Of a stretch of DNA of 64,000 nucleotides, positions 1 through 11,976 are shown in pieces (the stretch's first letter is position 1; each line of letters starts with the position of its first letter). The position numbers and the translations under genes are program-made. The stretch covers positions 27,803,476-27,867,475 of the forward strand of contig NC_041007.1 in assembly GCF_004193775.1 (NCBI RefSeq). The letters run 5' to 3'. Source of the DNA: Glycine soja (lineage: Eukaryota > Streptophyta > Magnoliopsida > Fabales > Fabaceae). A model generated the notes under the pieces. It saw only the letters and a program-made list of their open reading frames with translations, made no database searches and was not told the DNA's origin.

Positions 1-1980
1 ATAGTTTACTCTATCAAATTTTTCTTAGGATTTCTAAACAAGCTTTGATTTTTAAAATTTGGGGCTACGAGAAGGGATGGGCTAGCTAGAAGACTTGTTC
101 TCTGGACCAGTCTCGGTGATTCAAGCCTATAAGAAAATATACCCATTTTTTTCATGAATTTTTCTTGTTTTACTCTAGACAAAATTTGAAACCACTTTAA
201 TGTTGAACTCCTTGGGAAATGAGGTCATTTTGAGGCCCATTTGTGATATGCAAGGTGGCTGTTATGTTTTGCCAAATATGTCTGGCAGTTCGTGATTTTA
301 TTTAATTTTTGGCTTCTGTGGTTGTCAACTTGAAAGGGTGGTTACATTTTATTAAACTAGAGAGAAAATTATTTTCAACCATGTATATTAGAAAAATCAT
401 GGGTTTCATCTTCATATTCTAAAGGCCAAAGCAACACAGAGTAGCTATAGGAAAGACATTTTCTGAAGTCTAAGAAATCTATTGGAAATAAAATTTAATT
501 GGGAATGGCACAAAACATATTTTTTATAATTTGTACCTTGATGAAATGAGGGTTACGATATCTTTAAAGTGTAAAGGTATAAGTCAAATTTGTCATGGGA
601 AGAGGTAGAAATTTACGTATCTTTGAACCATGTCAAACTTGAAATGCTCTCTGTTTTTTTGCCTTGTGAAATTATTATGTATTTATGTAGATTTTCGCTA
701 ATGAATTGGTTTAATTTCTTAAAAATATAAGAAAATTTTCTTTAAGGATATGTAAAATGTCTAGGATGATAAAATTGTTTACTAAATTTTACAACGACTT
801 TAACCTGCCATGTTTTCTAAAGTCAGGATGCTCAATGCATGATTACTTTTTATGCTAAATTTTCAATTTTGAATAATTATTATCAGGTTGAATGGTTAAT
901 TTAGTCTAAGTGTTGTATGTGCAACGTTGTGTGTTAGTTCACATGGACTTACGCATGAGTACCCATGTGACTAGGATATTATTTTCTCGAAAGAGTAATG
1001 TGCTTGAGAGACGTGCAGGTGGATACAAACTCACGATGGAATGCTAAGATATTCTTTGAGAGAGTTGTGTGGGGTTCATGCTAGACGTTGAGATCTTACT
1101 AGAGGGCGGTTGATTGGTGGTTTTGCACCATGAGGTGTAAATGAGATCCATTCTTTTGTTTATGGTGTTAAGTCTAAATGATCTATCGGGCTTGGTTAGC
1201 CTTTTGTTGATGTTCTATACATGTACAGACAAACCCCACACGTGACAATAAAGTAAACACTCAGTGAGGAGTGTCTTAAGGAGTAAGTCCTTAGAGTTAG
1301 GACGTCCTTACTGAGTGGTACATGAGGTATGTTCACTGACTTTTTGTTTCTTGGGGATATGGCATTGAGTTTGTGGTCACATTTTCCATAGTGTCAACTT
1401 GGCAATCTCGACAAATGCAAGGCAAAACCAGTCAGTGAGGGCCTACCACTATACCATGCCATAGGGTGTACTCCTGACAGCCATCCAAACTAAAATGTTG
1501 TAAGACCATCAAGTTCTAGGAGTTCTAATGATAGTTGGCCAATGTGATATATGTAATTTTGAGATACTGAAAAGTGATGCCATAGGAAGCGTGTGAGACT
1601 CAATAGATAACCACAATGCAGTGGTTGTTAGCTTTGACTTGTGTTAGGTATTTCTATCTTTTGACTGACGAAGCAGAAAGACTTACCCCTTACGTTTTTA
1701 TTTTAGGATCATATGACGGGCAAGGAGCCAACACTCCATCTCGAGGATGAATGCACTTGGAAGTGGCGAATACCCAACATGATTAGAGGTGTGGATCACT
1801 TCCTTGGGTATCCCAATTATGTTTGAACACCTGCTAAATTATGCTTTTGTGTATTTTTCATGTTGGCTTAGGTGTTATAGATTATTGCTTTGAGTCTAGG
1901 ACCCTTTACTTTTATATGTATTTTCTTTTTTGGTAGAGCTGGGCTCCATGGCCCTTGTTTTCACCCAAAACCAAAAACGA
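1..1980. other. Unassigned noncoding stretch
   Basis: No gene or repeat boundary is recognised here. One exon-like segment lies at 1707-1826 on the plus strand. It follows a pyrimidine-rich tract ending TTTTAG and reads 39 codons to a TGA, starting DHMTGKEPTLHLEDECTWKW. I cannot assign it to a family. The rest has stops in all frames and could be old LTR or intergenic sequence. Confidence 0.3.
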
Positions 1981-2440
1981 ATATAAGTAATCGATTAAAA
2001 CGCAAGTGTAATCGATTAAATATGCCAGTAAAACTCCCCATGAGGCCTTTGTAATTGATCAAAACATAAGGTAATCAATTAAAACAGAACACAAAGCCAA
2101 AAGAAGCCATAAACCACATCAAGTAGTCGATTAAAATGAAGCCATAATCAATTACAACATAACAAAATGTCCAAAAAAACTTTAAGCCCAGCACATAATC
2201 GATTAAAATTATACAGTAATCAATTAAAAAAGAAAACCTTGAACCATAACACCACAAACTCATAAATAGTAATCAATTAAACCATGGGGTAATTGATTAA
2301 AACAAAAAGTTTCAAAAATTGATAAACACATAACAACACCGTGTAATCGATTAACACAAGAGAGTAATCAATTAAAATAGTGAAAAACATGAAATGATTA
2401 AGTAAAACATGTATTTTTGGAGAAAATCAATTACATATCA
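1981..2440 (-). repeat. Array of paired TAATCGATTA-type dyads
   Basis: Six pairs of a 10-bp near-palindrome (TAATCGATTA, with TAATCAATTA and TAATTGATTA variants) start at 1988/2009, 2052/2072, 2124/2145, 2196/2217, 2270/2290 and 2344/2365. Within a pair the motifs start 20 or 21 bp apart, and successive pairs are 64 to 74 bp apart. A thirteenth weaker copy lies near 2424. The array lies just past the pol end of the copia relic, so it is probably its 3' untranslated or LTR sequence. On the minus strand part of it reads as a short frame with repeated IDY triplets, but the mixed 20/21 spacing argues against selection for coding. Confidence 0.75.
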
Positions 2441-2554
2441 ACATACTAAGATATTAAAGAAAATTAACAGAAATAGAGAGCATATATAACAAGCTACATG
2501 TACTAAGCATAACATCATTCAATACTAGATCCATCTAAGATACATAGTTCATTC

Positions 2555-3012
2555 CTAATAAAAAAAGAACCTATCTCTAGCTAGAGGTTTAGTGAAGATG
2601 TCATCTAGTTGATGTTCACTATCAACAAACTCAATGCAACAATCACCCTTTGATATATGATCTCTAAGAAAATGATGTCTTATCTCTATATGTTTGGTTG
2701 TAGAATGCATGACATGATTTTTAGACAGATTGATAGTACTTGTGTTGTCACATTTCAAAGGAATGTGATCAAGGATTACTCCAAAGTCTTCAAGTTGTTG
2801 TTTCATCTAGAGTCTTTGAGCACAACAACTTCCAGCTTCAATATATTTTGCTTCTGCAATGGAGAGTGCTACATAGGCTTGTTTCTTACAATTCCAAGAT
2901 ACAAAAGAACTACCTAAGAGATGGCATGCCCCACTTGTGCTTTTCCTATCTAGCTTGCACCCTACAAAGTCAGAGTCTGAAAAGTCAATTAGGTTTAAGG
3001 AGGTACCTTTGG
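2555..3012 (-). pseudogene. copia RNase H end of pol (relic 1, 3' part)
   Basis: The minus frame holds copia RNase H signatures: the DRKSTSG block, the VALSIAEAKYIEAG block, the HIEIRHHFLRDHI block and the terminal DDIFTKPLAR block that usually ends copia pol. One in-frame TAG at 2807-2809 falls where related elements carry Trp, which suggests a TGG to TAG change. The upstream end is cut by the LTR insertion at 3013. Pol function is lost. Confidence 0.9.
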
Positions 3013-3445
3013 TGTAACAACCCACCTTGTCACTACGATATCACTACTCTAAAATGCGTAAATTTCAATTTTAAATGAAAAATTCCATTTATTTGTCTAT
3101 GAAAAATGAGAGTAAATTTTTTGTGATACACTTTCATCAAACAACGCACAAATACTTAATTGGATATGTATGCATACACACACACACACAGACATATATA
3201 TTAACCCAACATACCTCATTCACATGATGAAAAATAAATTAGTTCATACATATATTTAAATTTGTGATTTACATCCCCAAATCAAAAAGAATTACAAAAC
3301 CAGCTATGAAGGAGATGATTAACAAAATACAACTTTCTCCCAAAATAATTTCTATGCCATCATGTTGGCTTGATGGCTACAAAAAGAATCTTCCTCCACA
3401 TAATCTACTGTTGTCCATCTGCTCCCACAAACGAAGGTTCGCGAT

Positions 3446-3790
3446 TGTCACACCCTAATTTCGTCCGGGGACCATTGTTTGTTGGCATGCGACTTTCATT
3501 TGACCACCTCAAAATTTTTAACACCCATCGTTGTGGAATCCGTAAAGTTCCGAGATGTTTCGAGAAGAAACCGGTCAAAAACACGAAAACAGGAGTGTAT
3601 TTAGCAAAGTGGGGTGTGTGTAAACAAGCTGCTACACTCTAATTTCATCCGAGGACCATTGTTGATCGCTTCGGAAGGCTTAACACTCATCACGGTGGAA
3701 TCCGTAAAGTTTTGTGAGATTTCAGAAAGAAAACGACCAAAAACACAAAAATGGGGGGTGAACTTATCAAGATAGCGGTGTAAATAGCAA
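3446..3790 (+). repeat. Diverged tandem duplication at the start of the family 3 LTR
   Basis: The first ~185 bp of the LTR (CACCCTAATTTCGTCC, then GTGGAATCCGTAAAGTT) are repeated from about 3632 (CACTCTAATTTCATCC, then GTGGAATCCGTAAAGTT). The copies are clearly diverged. Confidence 0.65.
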
Positions 3791-4949
3791 TTCGAATCTA
3801 GGCCCTTCCAGGACATTTTGGAAATTGGTTGCTTAAGGAGGAAGCAACTGAGCGGCAAGCTCCTCCACGTTGTTGAAAAATGGTTTCCGTGGCTTCCGTA
3901 AAATTTTCGAAAACCTTGGGTAAGCATATTTCACTTAACATTGGTGAAAGGGAAGATAAAAAAGATGAAAATCAAATCCAAAACACTTCCATAAGGCTTT
4001 CGTAATTTTTTTATAAAGTACGAAAAGGGGGGTGAACTTAGTAATTGGGGTGCGCTTAGAAATCTTCCTCAAGAAGCCTCTGGGCGGCAAGCACCTCTCT
4101 TTTTCCCTATAAATAGGGGAGGGGGCTGTTTCAAAAATATTCATGACCCCTAAGCTATGCATTTTTGGCTATTTTGGGAAAAAAAACACGTTTTCGTGAA
4201 GAAAATCCAAGCCGGGGTGCTTCCGTAACGTTTCCGTAAGCAATTATGTGGAAATTCTTCATCATTCTTCACCGTTCTTCGTCGTTCTTCAGCCTTCAAC
4301 CGGTAAGTTCCTGAAATCGAATCTTTCAATTCATTTTATGCACCCTTAGTGGTCCCTACTTGTTTTGTGTACTTTCACTTTAATTTCGCTTACTTTCAGT
4401 TTTCTTTTCTTCCATTTTTAACGTGCTTTAACCATTTATTTAAGCTGTTATCTCGCCTAATAAATGATAAAATGAATTTCAACCGATCATTTGTGTTGTA
4501 ATCTCGTTTAATCACTGCTAAAATAAAATCCAACCGATCGTTCACGCTATAACCACGATTAAACCAAAAAAAGGCAAAATAATAATAAAATAATCAAAAT
4601 ATCTTGAAAAATAATAATAAAATAATCAAAATATCTTTGAATAAAATAATAAAAAAAAATCAATTGGACGTTTTTCTTTGAAAGTTTCCTTGAATGAATT
4701 GACTAATAACCAAAGTGAAACTAAAGCTAACATCAACTCACAAATCAAGCTTTGTCCGCAAAAATCACTAAAGACCGTTTTAAGGTCCAACGCCTTAAAT
4801 GGTCCTCTTTGCTTTTATCGGTTAACATTGACCATTCAAAAGCATAATATCAACATGTAACTTTACTGCTTTTGTAAGAACTACGTAGGTCTGATTTCCT
4901 CATCGCAATTGAGGATATGTAGGAGCAAAAGCCCCACTTTTGTCGACCA

Positions 4950-5145
4950 CCCCAAGAGATCGATAATGGTCCAACGCCTTAACATTTCTCTCTTCAAAAA
5001 CCTAGAGATCGTTAATGGTCCAACGCCTTAACGTTTCTCTCCTTTCAAAACCAAGAGATCGTTAATGGTCCAACACCTTAACGCTTCTCTCCTTTCAAAA
5101 GAATCAAAAGATCGTTTAATGGTCCAATGCCTTAAATGACTTTTG
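4950..5145 (+). repeat. Tandem repeat, about 55-60 bp unit, four copies
   Basis: The core AGATCGTTAATGGTCCAACG followed by CCTTAACG and a TTTCTCTC tract recurs four times with small changes. A related but more diverged copy (GGTCCAACGCCTTAAATGG) lies near 4783. The array is inside the family 3 LTR. Confidence 0.75.
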
Positions 5146-6239
5146 TTCGGTCAAAATATATCTTGCAAAAAAAGATAAAAACAACTTAACCAACGTTGAG
5201 TTCTAAAAGAACTACGTAGATCTGATTTCCTCATCGCAATTGAGGATACGTAGGAGTGAGGGAAATACCCTTGTCGACCACAAAAAGATAAAAAATACAA
5301 AAGGCATAAAAAGACATAAAAACGTAAAAAAAGGGAAAATAAAACAAATTGAAGACATGATATTGTACATTTGATTAAAGGTTGTCGTCCCTTGTGATGG
5401 ACGTGTGGGGTGCTAATACCTTCCCCGTGCGTAAAAACAACTCCTGAACCTTTCACGATTAAAGTTCGTAGACCACACCTTTCCAGTTTTTCCAACGTTT
5501 TCCTCAAATAAACGTTGGTGACAACTCCGCACATTTTCCTTTCTTGGAAGACGCATCCGTGAGCCCTCGCGTCGCCCTCCCGTCGAAGGGTAGGTTGCGA
5601 GAGTGATCATCATAGGTGACAACCAAACGGTACAAAATTATAAGGGTGAGTTTATTATGAAAGAAACCAACAATTATCAAAGACCATAATTAGCAAGAGG
5701 AACAATAACAAGTACCATGATCATACACAATTATCCATCCATTCAACATACACTTAACAACTATTCATCAACTTTTCCATAATTCCAATAATGCATGCTT
5801 AGTATGATCACCTAACCTTAACTCTCAAATGCAATGTCATACCATTTGTCAGGAAATAGCTTGAGCTTGTCCACACGACACTCAGACTTAGGAAAACTAG
5901 GCAGCTAGTGTCGAGGTCACATTGTCATGCACAAACAACTCCCCCTCATGGTGATCAACTGGGGTCACAAGGGAGTTCCAAACCAAGTGACATACCCCCA
6001 AGTACAAGTATTTTCCCTCATGAAAAACTAATGGTACTTATTGACAAAGTTTATATTATTTGCATGCAGTATGAACTATGACACATGGGCACCATCAATG
6101 CATTGACTGTGGATGATTACAGATTCTAAGCCACCCCTTCATTCTAGAGATGCTTAAAACACTTTAACCACTCTATTTCCGCCACCAAGGATATCCAACT
6201 TGGTCTTTGCACCTCCCATGTACATACACAACATACATA

Positions 6240-6420
6240 ATCACAATGACATTATCAACATCAACAACACCTCATCTCGATGACATTATCAACAATAACA
6301 ACATCATCTCATATCAATATTATCATCAATAACAACAACATCTCATATTAATGGTATCATAGACACCAAAATCGTCTCATATCAATTATTATAATCAATA
6401 ACAACATCATCAGTAATCAC
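6240..6420 (-). repeat. AT-rich minisatellite in the family 1 LTR
   Basis: Degenerate ~30-40 bp units built from CAACATCATCTCATATCAAT and similar words. The reverse complement of the same array is at 53380-53705 in the other family 1 LTR, so it is a family feature. Confidence 0.7.
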
Positions 6421-7713
6421 ATTCCATGCATACATACATATGAATTTCATGCCTGAGGTTCACACTCCCCAAGTCTTCAGACAACATACTAAGATATTAG
6501 TTAAATACATTGTTTTTCTTGAAAACCAGCATGCACAGGGAAAAACATACATTTCCAATTATGGTATCAAAGCCATAAATTATAATAAACTCGCCTCACC
6601 TATCGGGAGCCCTCCGTCAGCTCCTCTATGCATTGCTAAAAGGTCTTTCACGTTCACGTTCATTGGTCGAAACACAGAGTTCTATATACCAAATCGAAGA
6701 CAATTTAGTATAGATTTAAAAAATAAGGTTAATATCAACATTAAAGGTCAAATACCCCTATCAAAATAAAATGGGCTAAGGGGTGTTTCGGGTTCTACTA
6801 CAAAGAGACGTCATTTTGAAATTTCGATTACACCAATGTGACTAGGGTTCAGTGAAGGTCACGAAAACAACATCAATTTTATAAAAAGGTAACTTTTACA
6901 ACATCTCATTTTCAAGGATTTTTCAAAGGAAGTGTAAAAACATCCTATTACGGTATCCAAAACACAAGAGATACTAAGAGAAGCTCAAACTAACTAGGAG
7001 AAAGGCATAGAAATCAAGTTTACCTTAGAGCAACTATGAAAGAAAGGATTGAGAGCTTTTCTTGAGGTGGATTTTGAGGATTCCGCTCCGATTAAGATGT
7101 TTCTCTCCGTGCAGTGGTCCGACAGCAAGCAACAACAATTTGTGGTGGCCACCGATGGTCGTGGGTGTTGGAGAAGAAGGCATTAGGGTTTGGGTTGGCA
7201 TTTGGAGAGAAGAAGAGCAAAAATTTGTTTTTTTAAGGTTGAAGAATGTATTTATAATCTGTAGATCTCTCTTAGCAAGCTCATCTCGCTAAGCGCAATT
7301 AAACTTTTGGCCCTAAGTGCGACAATTCACGCTGAGCACAATTCCTCTCAGGTTGGAATTATGATGAGCATGATTGTCTGGCTATGCAAGATGTCTAAAA
7401 GTGTAATTTTGCAAATTCCAACGGTCAAAGCGTTAAGACTTTGATTACGAACCTACAGTCCTAGTTTGAAGGTGATCCAATGGTTAACAAGTTTGATATT
7501 TTAGTTTTACTAGAACAGGTTTGAGTAAAACTTGAAATCTCACAATTTTAACATAGGTCAATCAAACTCCGCACAACCTAACATCCACATCAAGCAATCA
7601 CACATCGCTAATTCACACAACACCTCAACTCATCCAAATCAATCAAATAATCAAATAATACATGAAATACATTAAACATCAATTTTAAGTTAGCAAAATT
7701 TTAGGGCATTACA

Positions 7714-8840
7714 TTTGGGATACCACAAACCAACATTTGTTGTCCCCTTAAGGTACTTAATCATCCTTTTAACAACTATTAAGTGAGATTCCTTAGGATT
7801 AGCTTGATATCTTGAACACAAGAAAACCCTAAGCACAATATCTGGTCTACTTGCAGTTAAGTAAAGAAGTGAACCAATCATACCTCTATAACTTGACTCA
7901 TCCATTGATTTACTTTTTTCATCTAAGTCAAGATAAGTTGATGTTGTATTAGTGTTGTTGCTTCTTTGCACTTTTCCATGCTGAATTTCTTAATTAGTTC
8001 TATACAATATTTTGTTTGACATAGGAAGGTTCCATGCTTTATTTTCTTGACTTGAAGTCCAAGAAAGAAGTTCAACTCTCCCATCATAGACATCTCAAAT
8101 TCTTTCTGCATAGAACACGAAAATTTCTTACACAAAGTTTCATTAGTAGCACAAAAAATTATATCATCAACATAAATTTGCACAATTGGCAACTCATGGT
8201 TTGATCTCTTTATAAACAATGTTTTGTCAACTTGACCTCTTACAAAAGATTACTCAATTAAGAAATTGTTCAATCTTTCATACCAACATCTAGGTGCTTA
8301 TTTCAAACCATACAGAGCCTTTTTTAGCTTGTAAACATGATTAGGATGTTCTAAGTCTAGAGGATGGTCTACATATATCTCTTTTTCAGTGTATCCATTG
8401 GAAAAAACACTCTTCACATCCATTTGGAATAACTTGAAATCCATAATACATGCAAAAGCAAGCAGCAACCTAATGGCTTCTAACCTTGCAACAGGTGCAT
8501 AGGTTTCATCATAGTCAATGTCTTCCTCTTGGTTGTATCCTTTTCCAACCAATCTAGCCTTGTTCCTTACTATGATGCCTAATTCATCAAGTTTATTTTG
8601 AAACACCCATTTGGTTCTGATTGACTTGTTAAAGGTAAGATTAGGAACTAAGTCCCACACTTCATTCCTTTTAAAATGATTCAACTCTTCATGCATAGCT
8701 AGCAACCAATGCTCATCATACAAAGCTTCATCTATGTTTCTTGGTTCAATCTGAGAAACAAAAGCCATGTTATTGCATAAAATCCTGAGTTTAGAGCGGG
8801 TAGAAACTCCCTTTGATATTTCACCAATAATGTTGTCCAA
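7714..8840 (-). pseudogene. copia reverse transcriptase (relic 1)
   Basis: From 8840 downward the minus strand reads copia reverse transcriptase: [30 protein letters not shown] and [12 protein letters not shown] follows where a Gln is expected (near 8297), and a second TAA lies near 8252. The catalytic YVDDIIF block follows near 8165. After a frameshift near 7950 come the MIGSLLYLTASRPDI block and the start of the RNase H linker, where the solo LTR cuts in at 7713. At least three lesions make it non-functional. Confidence 0.9.
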
Positions 8841-9182
8841 GGAAATGTCTTTTTTGAGTTCTCCATTCTCTTATGAGGTCTTTAGGAGGTGTGGAAGTGA
8901 TTTCTTTGTTTTGTTCAAGCTCTTCAACTTTGGTTTCATCTTCAAGATCAATATCCTTATCCTGAAAACCTATATCTTCATCTTCCAAAGAATTTTATTG
9001 AACAATATAATTAGTTTCATCACACACAACATGTATAGATTCTTCCACACATAAAGCTCTCCTATTAAACACTCTATATGCTTTGCTTTGCAATGAGTAA
9101 CCAAGAAAAATAGTCTCGTCAGCTTTTGCATCAAATTTGCCAAGAGATTCTTTACCATTATTTAAAACAAAACATTTACAAC

Positions 9183-9665
9183 CTAAGACCGTAAGTGAAA
9201 TATATTTTGTTTTGTTCCTTTGTATAGTTCATAAGGGGTTTTCTTTAGAATAGGTCTTATAAGTACCCTATTTAAAGTATAGCAAATAGTACTCACAACA
9301 TCAGCCCAAAAGTACTTCGGTAGCTTTGTTTCATTTTGAAGAGTTCTAGCTCCTTCAAGGGATCTATTTTTCCTTTCCACAACACCATTTTGTTGAGTTG
9401 TTCTTGGGGCAAAAAAATTGTGGTGAATTCCATTTTCTCCACAAAACTTTTCAAAATACTCATTTTGAAATTCACCTCCATGATCACTTCTAATTGAAAC
9501 AATATTAAGGCCTTTCTCATTCTGAATAACATTGGCAAGTTTGTGAAAAGCATCAAAAGCTTCTTTTTTGGTTTTCAAAAACAAAATCCAAGTGAACCTT
9601 AAATAATCATCTACAATTACTAAGCCATAGTAGTTGCCACCTAAACTCAGTTCTTGAGGGTCCAA
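9183..9665 (-). pseudogene. copia integrase core (relic 1)
   Basis: A 160-codon open stretch on the minus strand carries the integrase catalytic core. The acidic residues sit in VIVDDYLRFTW, in IRSDHGGEF and in NGVVERKNR. The C-terminal LIRPILKKTPYEL block follows. The segment 8841-9182 between this and reverse transcriptase contains frame breaks (a piece resembling the usual GYS-K-YRVFN region at 8970-9158). The core itself looks complete, but the surrounding pol is broken. Confidence 0.9.
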
Positions 9666-9872
9666 ATAAATCTATATGAAGTAGTCTAAGGGGTTTTGAA
9701 TTAGAAACAACATTTTTACTTTGAAAAGAGTTTTTAACTTGTTTCCCTTTTGATATGCTTCACACAATTTATTTTTCTCAAACTTGAGTTATGGAATACC
9801 AATTACTAAGTTCTTTTTAACTAGATGATTGAGATGATACATGTTTATATGTGAAGCCCTACGATACCATAA

Positions 9873-10288
9873 CTAAGAATCATCAATCTTACTTACCAAG
9901 CAGCTATGTTCATGAAAAGATGCATGTTCAATATTCAACATGTAGATATTACCAATTCTTTTATCTATGTGAACAACCTCACTAGAAATAGCTTCACAAA
10001 TAAGACAACAATTCTTGTTGAATTCAATTTTGAAGCCTTTGTCATATAGTTGACTAACGCTCAAGAGGTTGTGCTTAAGTCCATTAACATATAGAACATT
10101 TTTATTTGTGTCTTATGCTGATTTTTAATATTTGTTTCTCCCATAATCCTTCCCTTATTGTTGTCTACAAAAGAGACATTTCCTCCTTCCTTTGACACAA
10201 AGTCAGTAACTCTGGACTTGTCACTCGTCATGTGCCTAGAACAACCACTATCTAAGTACCATAGTGAGTCCCTTGCTTTTAGGCACAC
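9873..10288 (-). pseudogene. copia protease and pre-integrase region (relic 1)
   Basis: The upstream part (10061-10288) holds the aspartic protease motif in LWYLDSGCSRHMT, with Asp-Ser-Gly intact. After a frame change, 9873-10064 continues with SVSQLYDKGF and GNIYMLN, typical of the spacer before the pre-integrase zinc-binding domain. The zinc-binding domain itself (around 9670-9870) is frame-broken. Confidence 0.85.
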
Positions 10289-10301
10289 TTACAAGACAAA
10301 A

Positions 10302-10580
10302 TCAATTAGAGAGAGGCAATACCCAATTGAGGTTGGATCTAATGGGGTTAATTTCCACAATTAAATCTTTAGGAATCCAAACACATTTACCTTTAGGTAC
10401 TTCAAATCTCCTAACATAGCATTTATAAGATGTGTGTCCTTTTTTCATGCAATAATGACAAGTCTTTGCTTTAGGCTTAGAATGCACTATGTTTTTTTCT
10501 TTTTGGAGACTTTGTCTAGGTTCACCTTTTTGGAGGACACAAACTTGGGGGCACTCATGCAAACGGTGAACATGATACAT
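10302..10580 (-). pseudogene. copia gag zinc knuckle (relic 1)
   Basis: The minus frame contains a CCHC zinc knuckle, CHYCMKKGHTSYKC, with correct C-X2-C-X4-H-X4-C spacing. It is followed by the basic VPKGKCVWIPK block seen in copia gag-pol. Upstream gag is missing, because the sequence changes to reverse transcriptase of copia relic 2 at about 10545. Confidence 0.85.
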
Positions 10581-11480
10581 GGTCTACTTGTTGCCAAATA
10601 AAGTATGGACCCAATTACACCTCTGTATTTTGTTTGGTCAATGGGCTTCCCTTTCTCATTTGCACTTAGTTAGCAATTTATAGTCATAGGAATTGTAGCT
10701 TCCTTGCTTTTATCCATTTAAAACTTCTTAAGAAGTTCCTTGTAGTACTTTGTTTGATGGAAAAATGTTCCATGGTCCATTTGGTTCACTTGGAGACAAA
10801 GGAAGTAATTTAGCTCCTCCATCATTGACATTTCGAACCCCCCTGCATCTTATGCGAAAATTCTTCACAAAGAGATTTATTAGTAGAACCAAATATGATG
10901 TCATCAACATAAACCTGCATAAGCAAGATGTCATGAGAGGATTTCTTAATGAAAAGTGTCGTACCAACTTATCCAATTTCAAACTTTTGATCAAGGACAA
11001 ACTTGCTAAGTCTCTCATACCATTGTCTTGGTGTTTGCTTAAGTCCATAAAGTGCTTTCTTAAGCTCTTCCACATGTTTTGGATATTTGTGATCCTCAAA
11101 ACCAAGAGGTTGTTGGGAAGCATAAACTTCCTTATCAATGTAACCATTTAGGAAAACAATTTTCACATTCATTTGGTATAGTTTGAAGTCCATAACACAA
11201 GCAAATGCAAGCAACAATCTTACTTCCTCTAATCTAGCTACTAGCCATGCTTTGTTCCTAGTGATAAAGCCATGTTCATCTAGCTTATTTTTTAATACTC
11301 ATTTAGTACCTGTTATGTTTATTTAACTAGGCCTAGGTACAAGTTCCTAAACTTCATTTCTCTTAAACTAATTTAGTTCATCATGTATGGATATTACCCA
11401 ATGTTCATCAACAAGTGTCTTTTCAACAGTTGAAGGCTCTACCCTAGACACAAAGGCATGAAATTCACAAAATAGATTTA
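10546..11480 (-). pseudogene. copia reverse transcriptase (relic 2)
   Basis: The minus frame reads [37 protein letters not shown] and the catalytic YVDDIIFG block near 10900. About 19 codons of the conserved region before the first catalytic Asp are missing near 11242, where NKAWLVA runs straight into ARLEE. Frameshifts follow the YVDD block. The remaining part reads to a diverged LYLATSRP block near 10600, where it meets relic 1. Confidence 0.85.
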
Positions 11481-11799
11481 GTGTCTAGTAGAAACTCCCT
11501 TTTAAATATCACCAACAATGTTTTCAATAAAGAGGTCCTTAGGTGTTCTCCGTTATTTAGGAGATTGTTGTGTTGTGGTGAGGGTCCTTCTTGAAGGTTA
11601 TTGTTCACTACCTCTTCGCTTGAAGGAGAAGTTTCTCCATCATCATCATCACATAAAAAACAACACCTTTCCGAACCATTGGGGGTTAGATTAATAAAAA
11701 ATTACATGCATTGATTCTTAGTGTATGTTTATTAAAGATTCTATGCCGTGTTACTTGTAGAATAGCCTAAGAATAGACCTTCATCAGCCTTGCATCAAA

Positions 11800-11976
11800 C
11801 TTGTCAAGTAACTCCTTCCCATTATTCAAAACAAAGAACTTACACCCAAAAACTTGTATATTTCATAAGGTCTTAATTTCTAAACAAGACTTATAATCAC
11901 TCTATTGAGTATGTAGTAAGTAGAGCTATCAACATCTGGCCAAGAATATTTAGGGAGATGATTTTGGTTAAGCAAA
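11800..11976 (-). pseudogene. copia integrase, C-terminal piece (relic 2)
   Basis: The minus strand reads LLNQNHLPKY and a diverged LNRV block of copia integrase. The upstream part of the same domain continues beyond the LTR chimera at 13302. The duplicated GCAAA (11972-11976 and 13297-13301) marks the break. Confidence 0.8.

Larger units (their letters stand above)
3446..5602 (+). mobile_element. Solo LTR, family 3, nested in the family 1 LTR
   Basis: It starts TGTCACACCC and ends GGTTGCGAGA. The usual terminal ACA has probably mutated to AGA. A 5-bp duplication GCGAT/GTGAT (3441-3445 and 5603-5607, one mismatch) flanks it. Removing it makes the surrounding LTR collinear with its relative at 57230-57290. 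A TATA box (CCCTATAAATAGG) near 4107 sets the plus orientation. Repeated ACTACGTAG(G/A)TCTGATTTC blocks near 4880 and 5210 resemble LTRs of legume Tat/Ogre-type gypsy elements; that lineage call is inference. Confidence 0.8.
3013..7713 (-). mobile_element. Solo LTR, family 1, inserted in copia relic 1
   Basis: The insert is bounded by TGT...ACA ends and by a perfect 5-bp duplication TTTGG (3008-3012 and 7714-7718). Read on the minus strand it begins TGTAATGCCC and has a TATA-like ATTATAAATA near 7253. It is homologous to the plus-strand LTR starting at 51973, including a GATGTTGAT-type minisatellite. No PBS, PPT or internal coding region is seen, so a solo LTR is the simplest reading. Without the element nested at 3446-5602 it would be about 2.5 kb. 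The lineage is not established; a long-LTR gypsy type is likely. Confidence 0.85.
2441..10545 (-). mobile_element. Ty1/copia retrotransposon relic 1
   Basis: Reading the minus strand from 10580 down to 2555 gives the copia order gag zinc knuckle, protease, pre-integrase, integrase, reverse transcriptase and RNase H. All parts carry frame breaks, so it is a dead copy. It is split by a solo LTR insertion at 3013-7713 with a TTTGG duplication at 3008-3012 and 7714-7718. The RNase H region is collinear across that insert. Its own LTRs are not located. The 5' side ends against a second copia relic near 10545, where gag of this element abuts reverse transcriptase of the other. Confidence 0.85.

Noticed and set aside
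2075..2263. Minus-strand hydrophobic frame with repeated IDY triplets, possibly an envelope-like protein
   Set aside because: The IDY triplets are the TAATCGATTA dyads read in frame. The dyad spacing mixes 20 and 21 bp, so the frame is not selected, and no start, signal or family similarity is seen.
1981..2400. CRISPR-like array (short repeats with regular spacing)
   Set aside because: Repeats are 10-bp palindromes in pairs with a ~72-bp period, in a plant retroelement. Direct repeats of CRISPR length and associated cas genes are absent.
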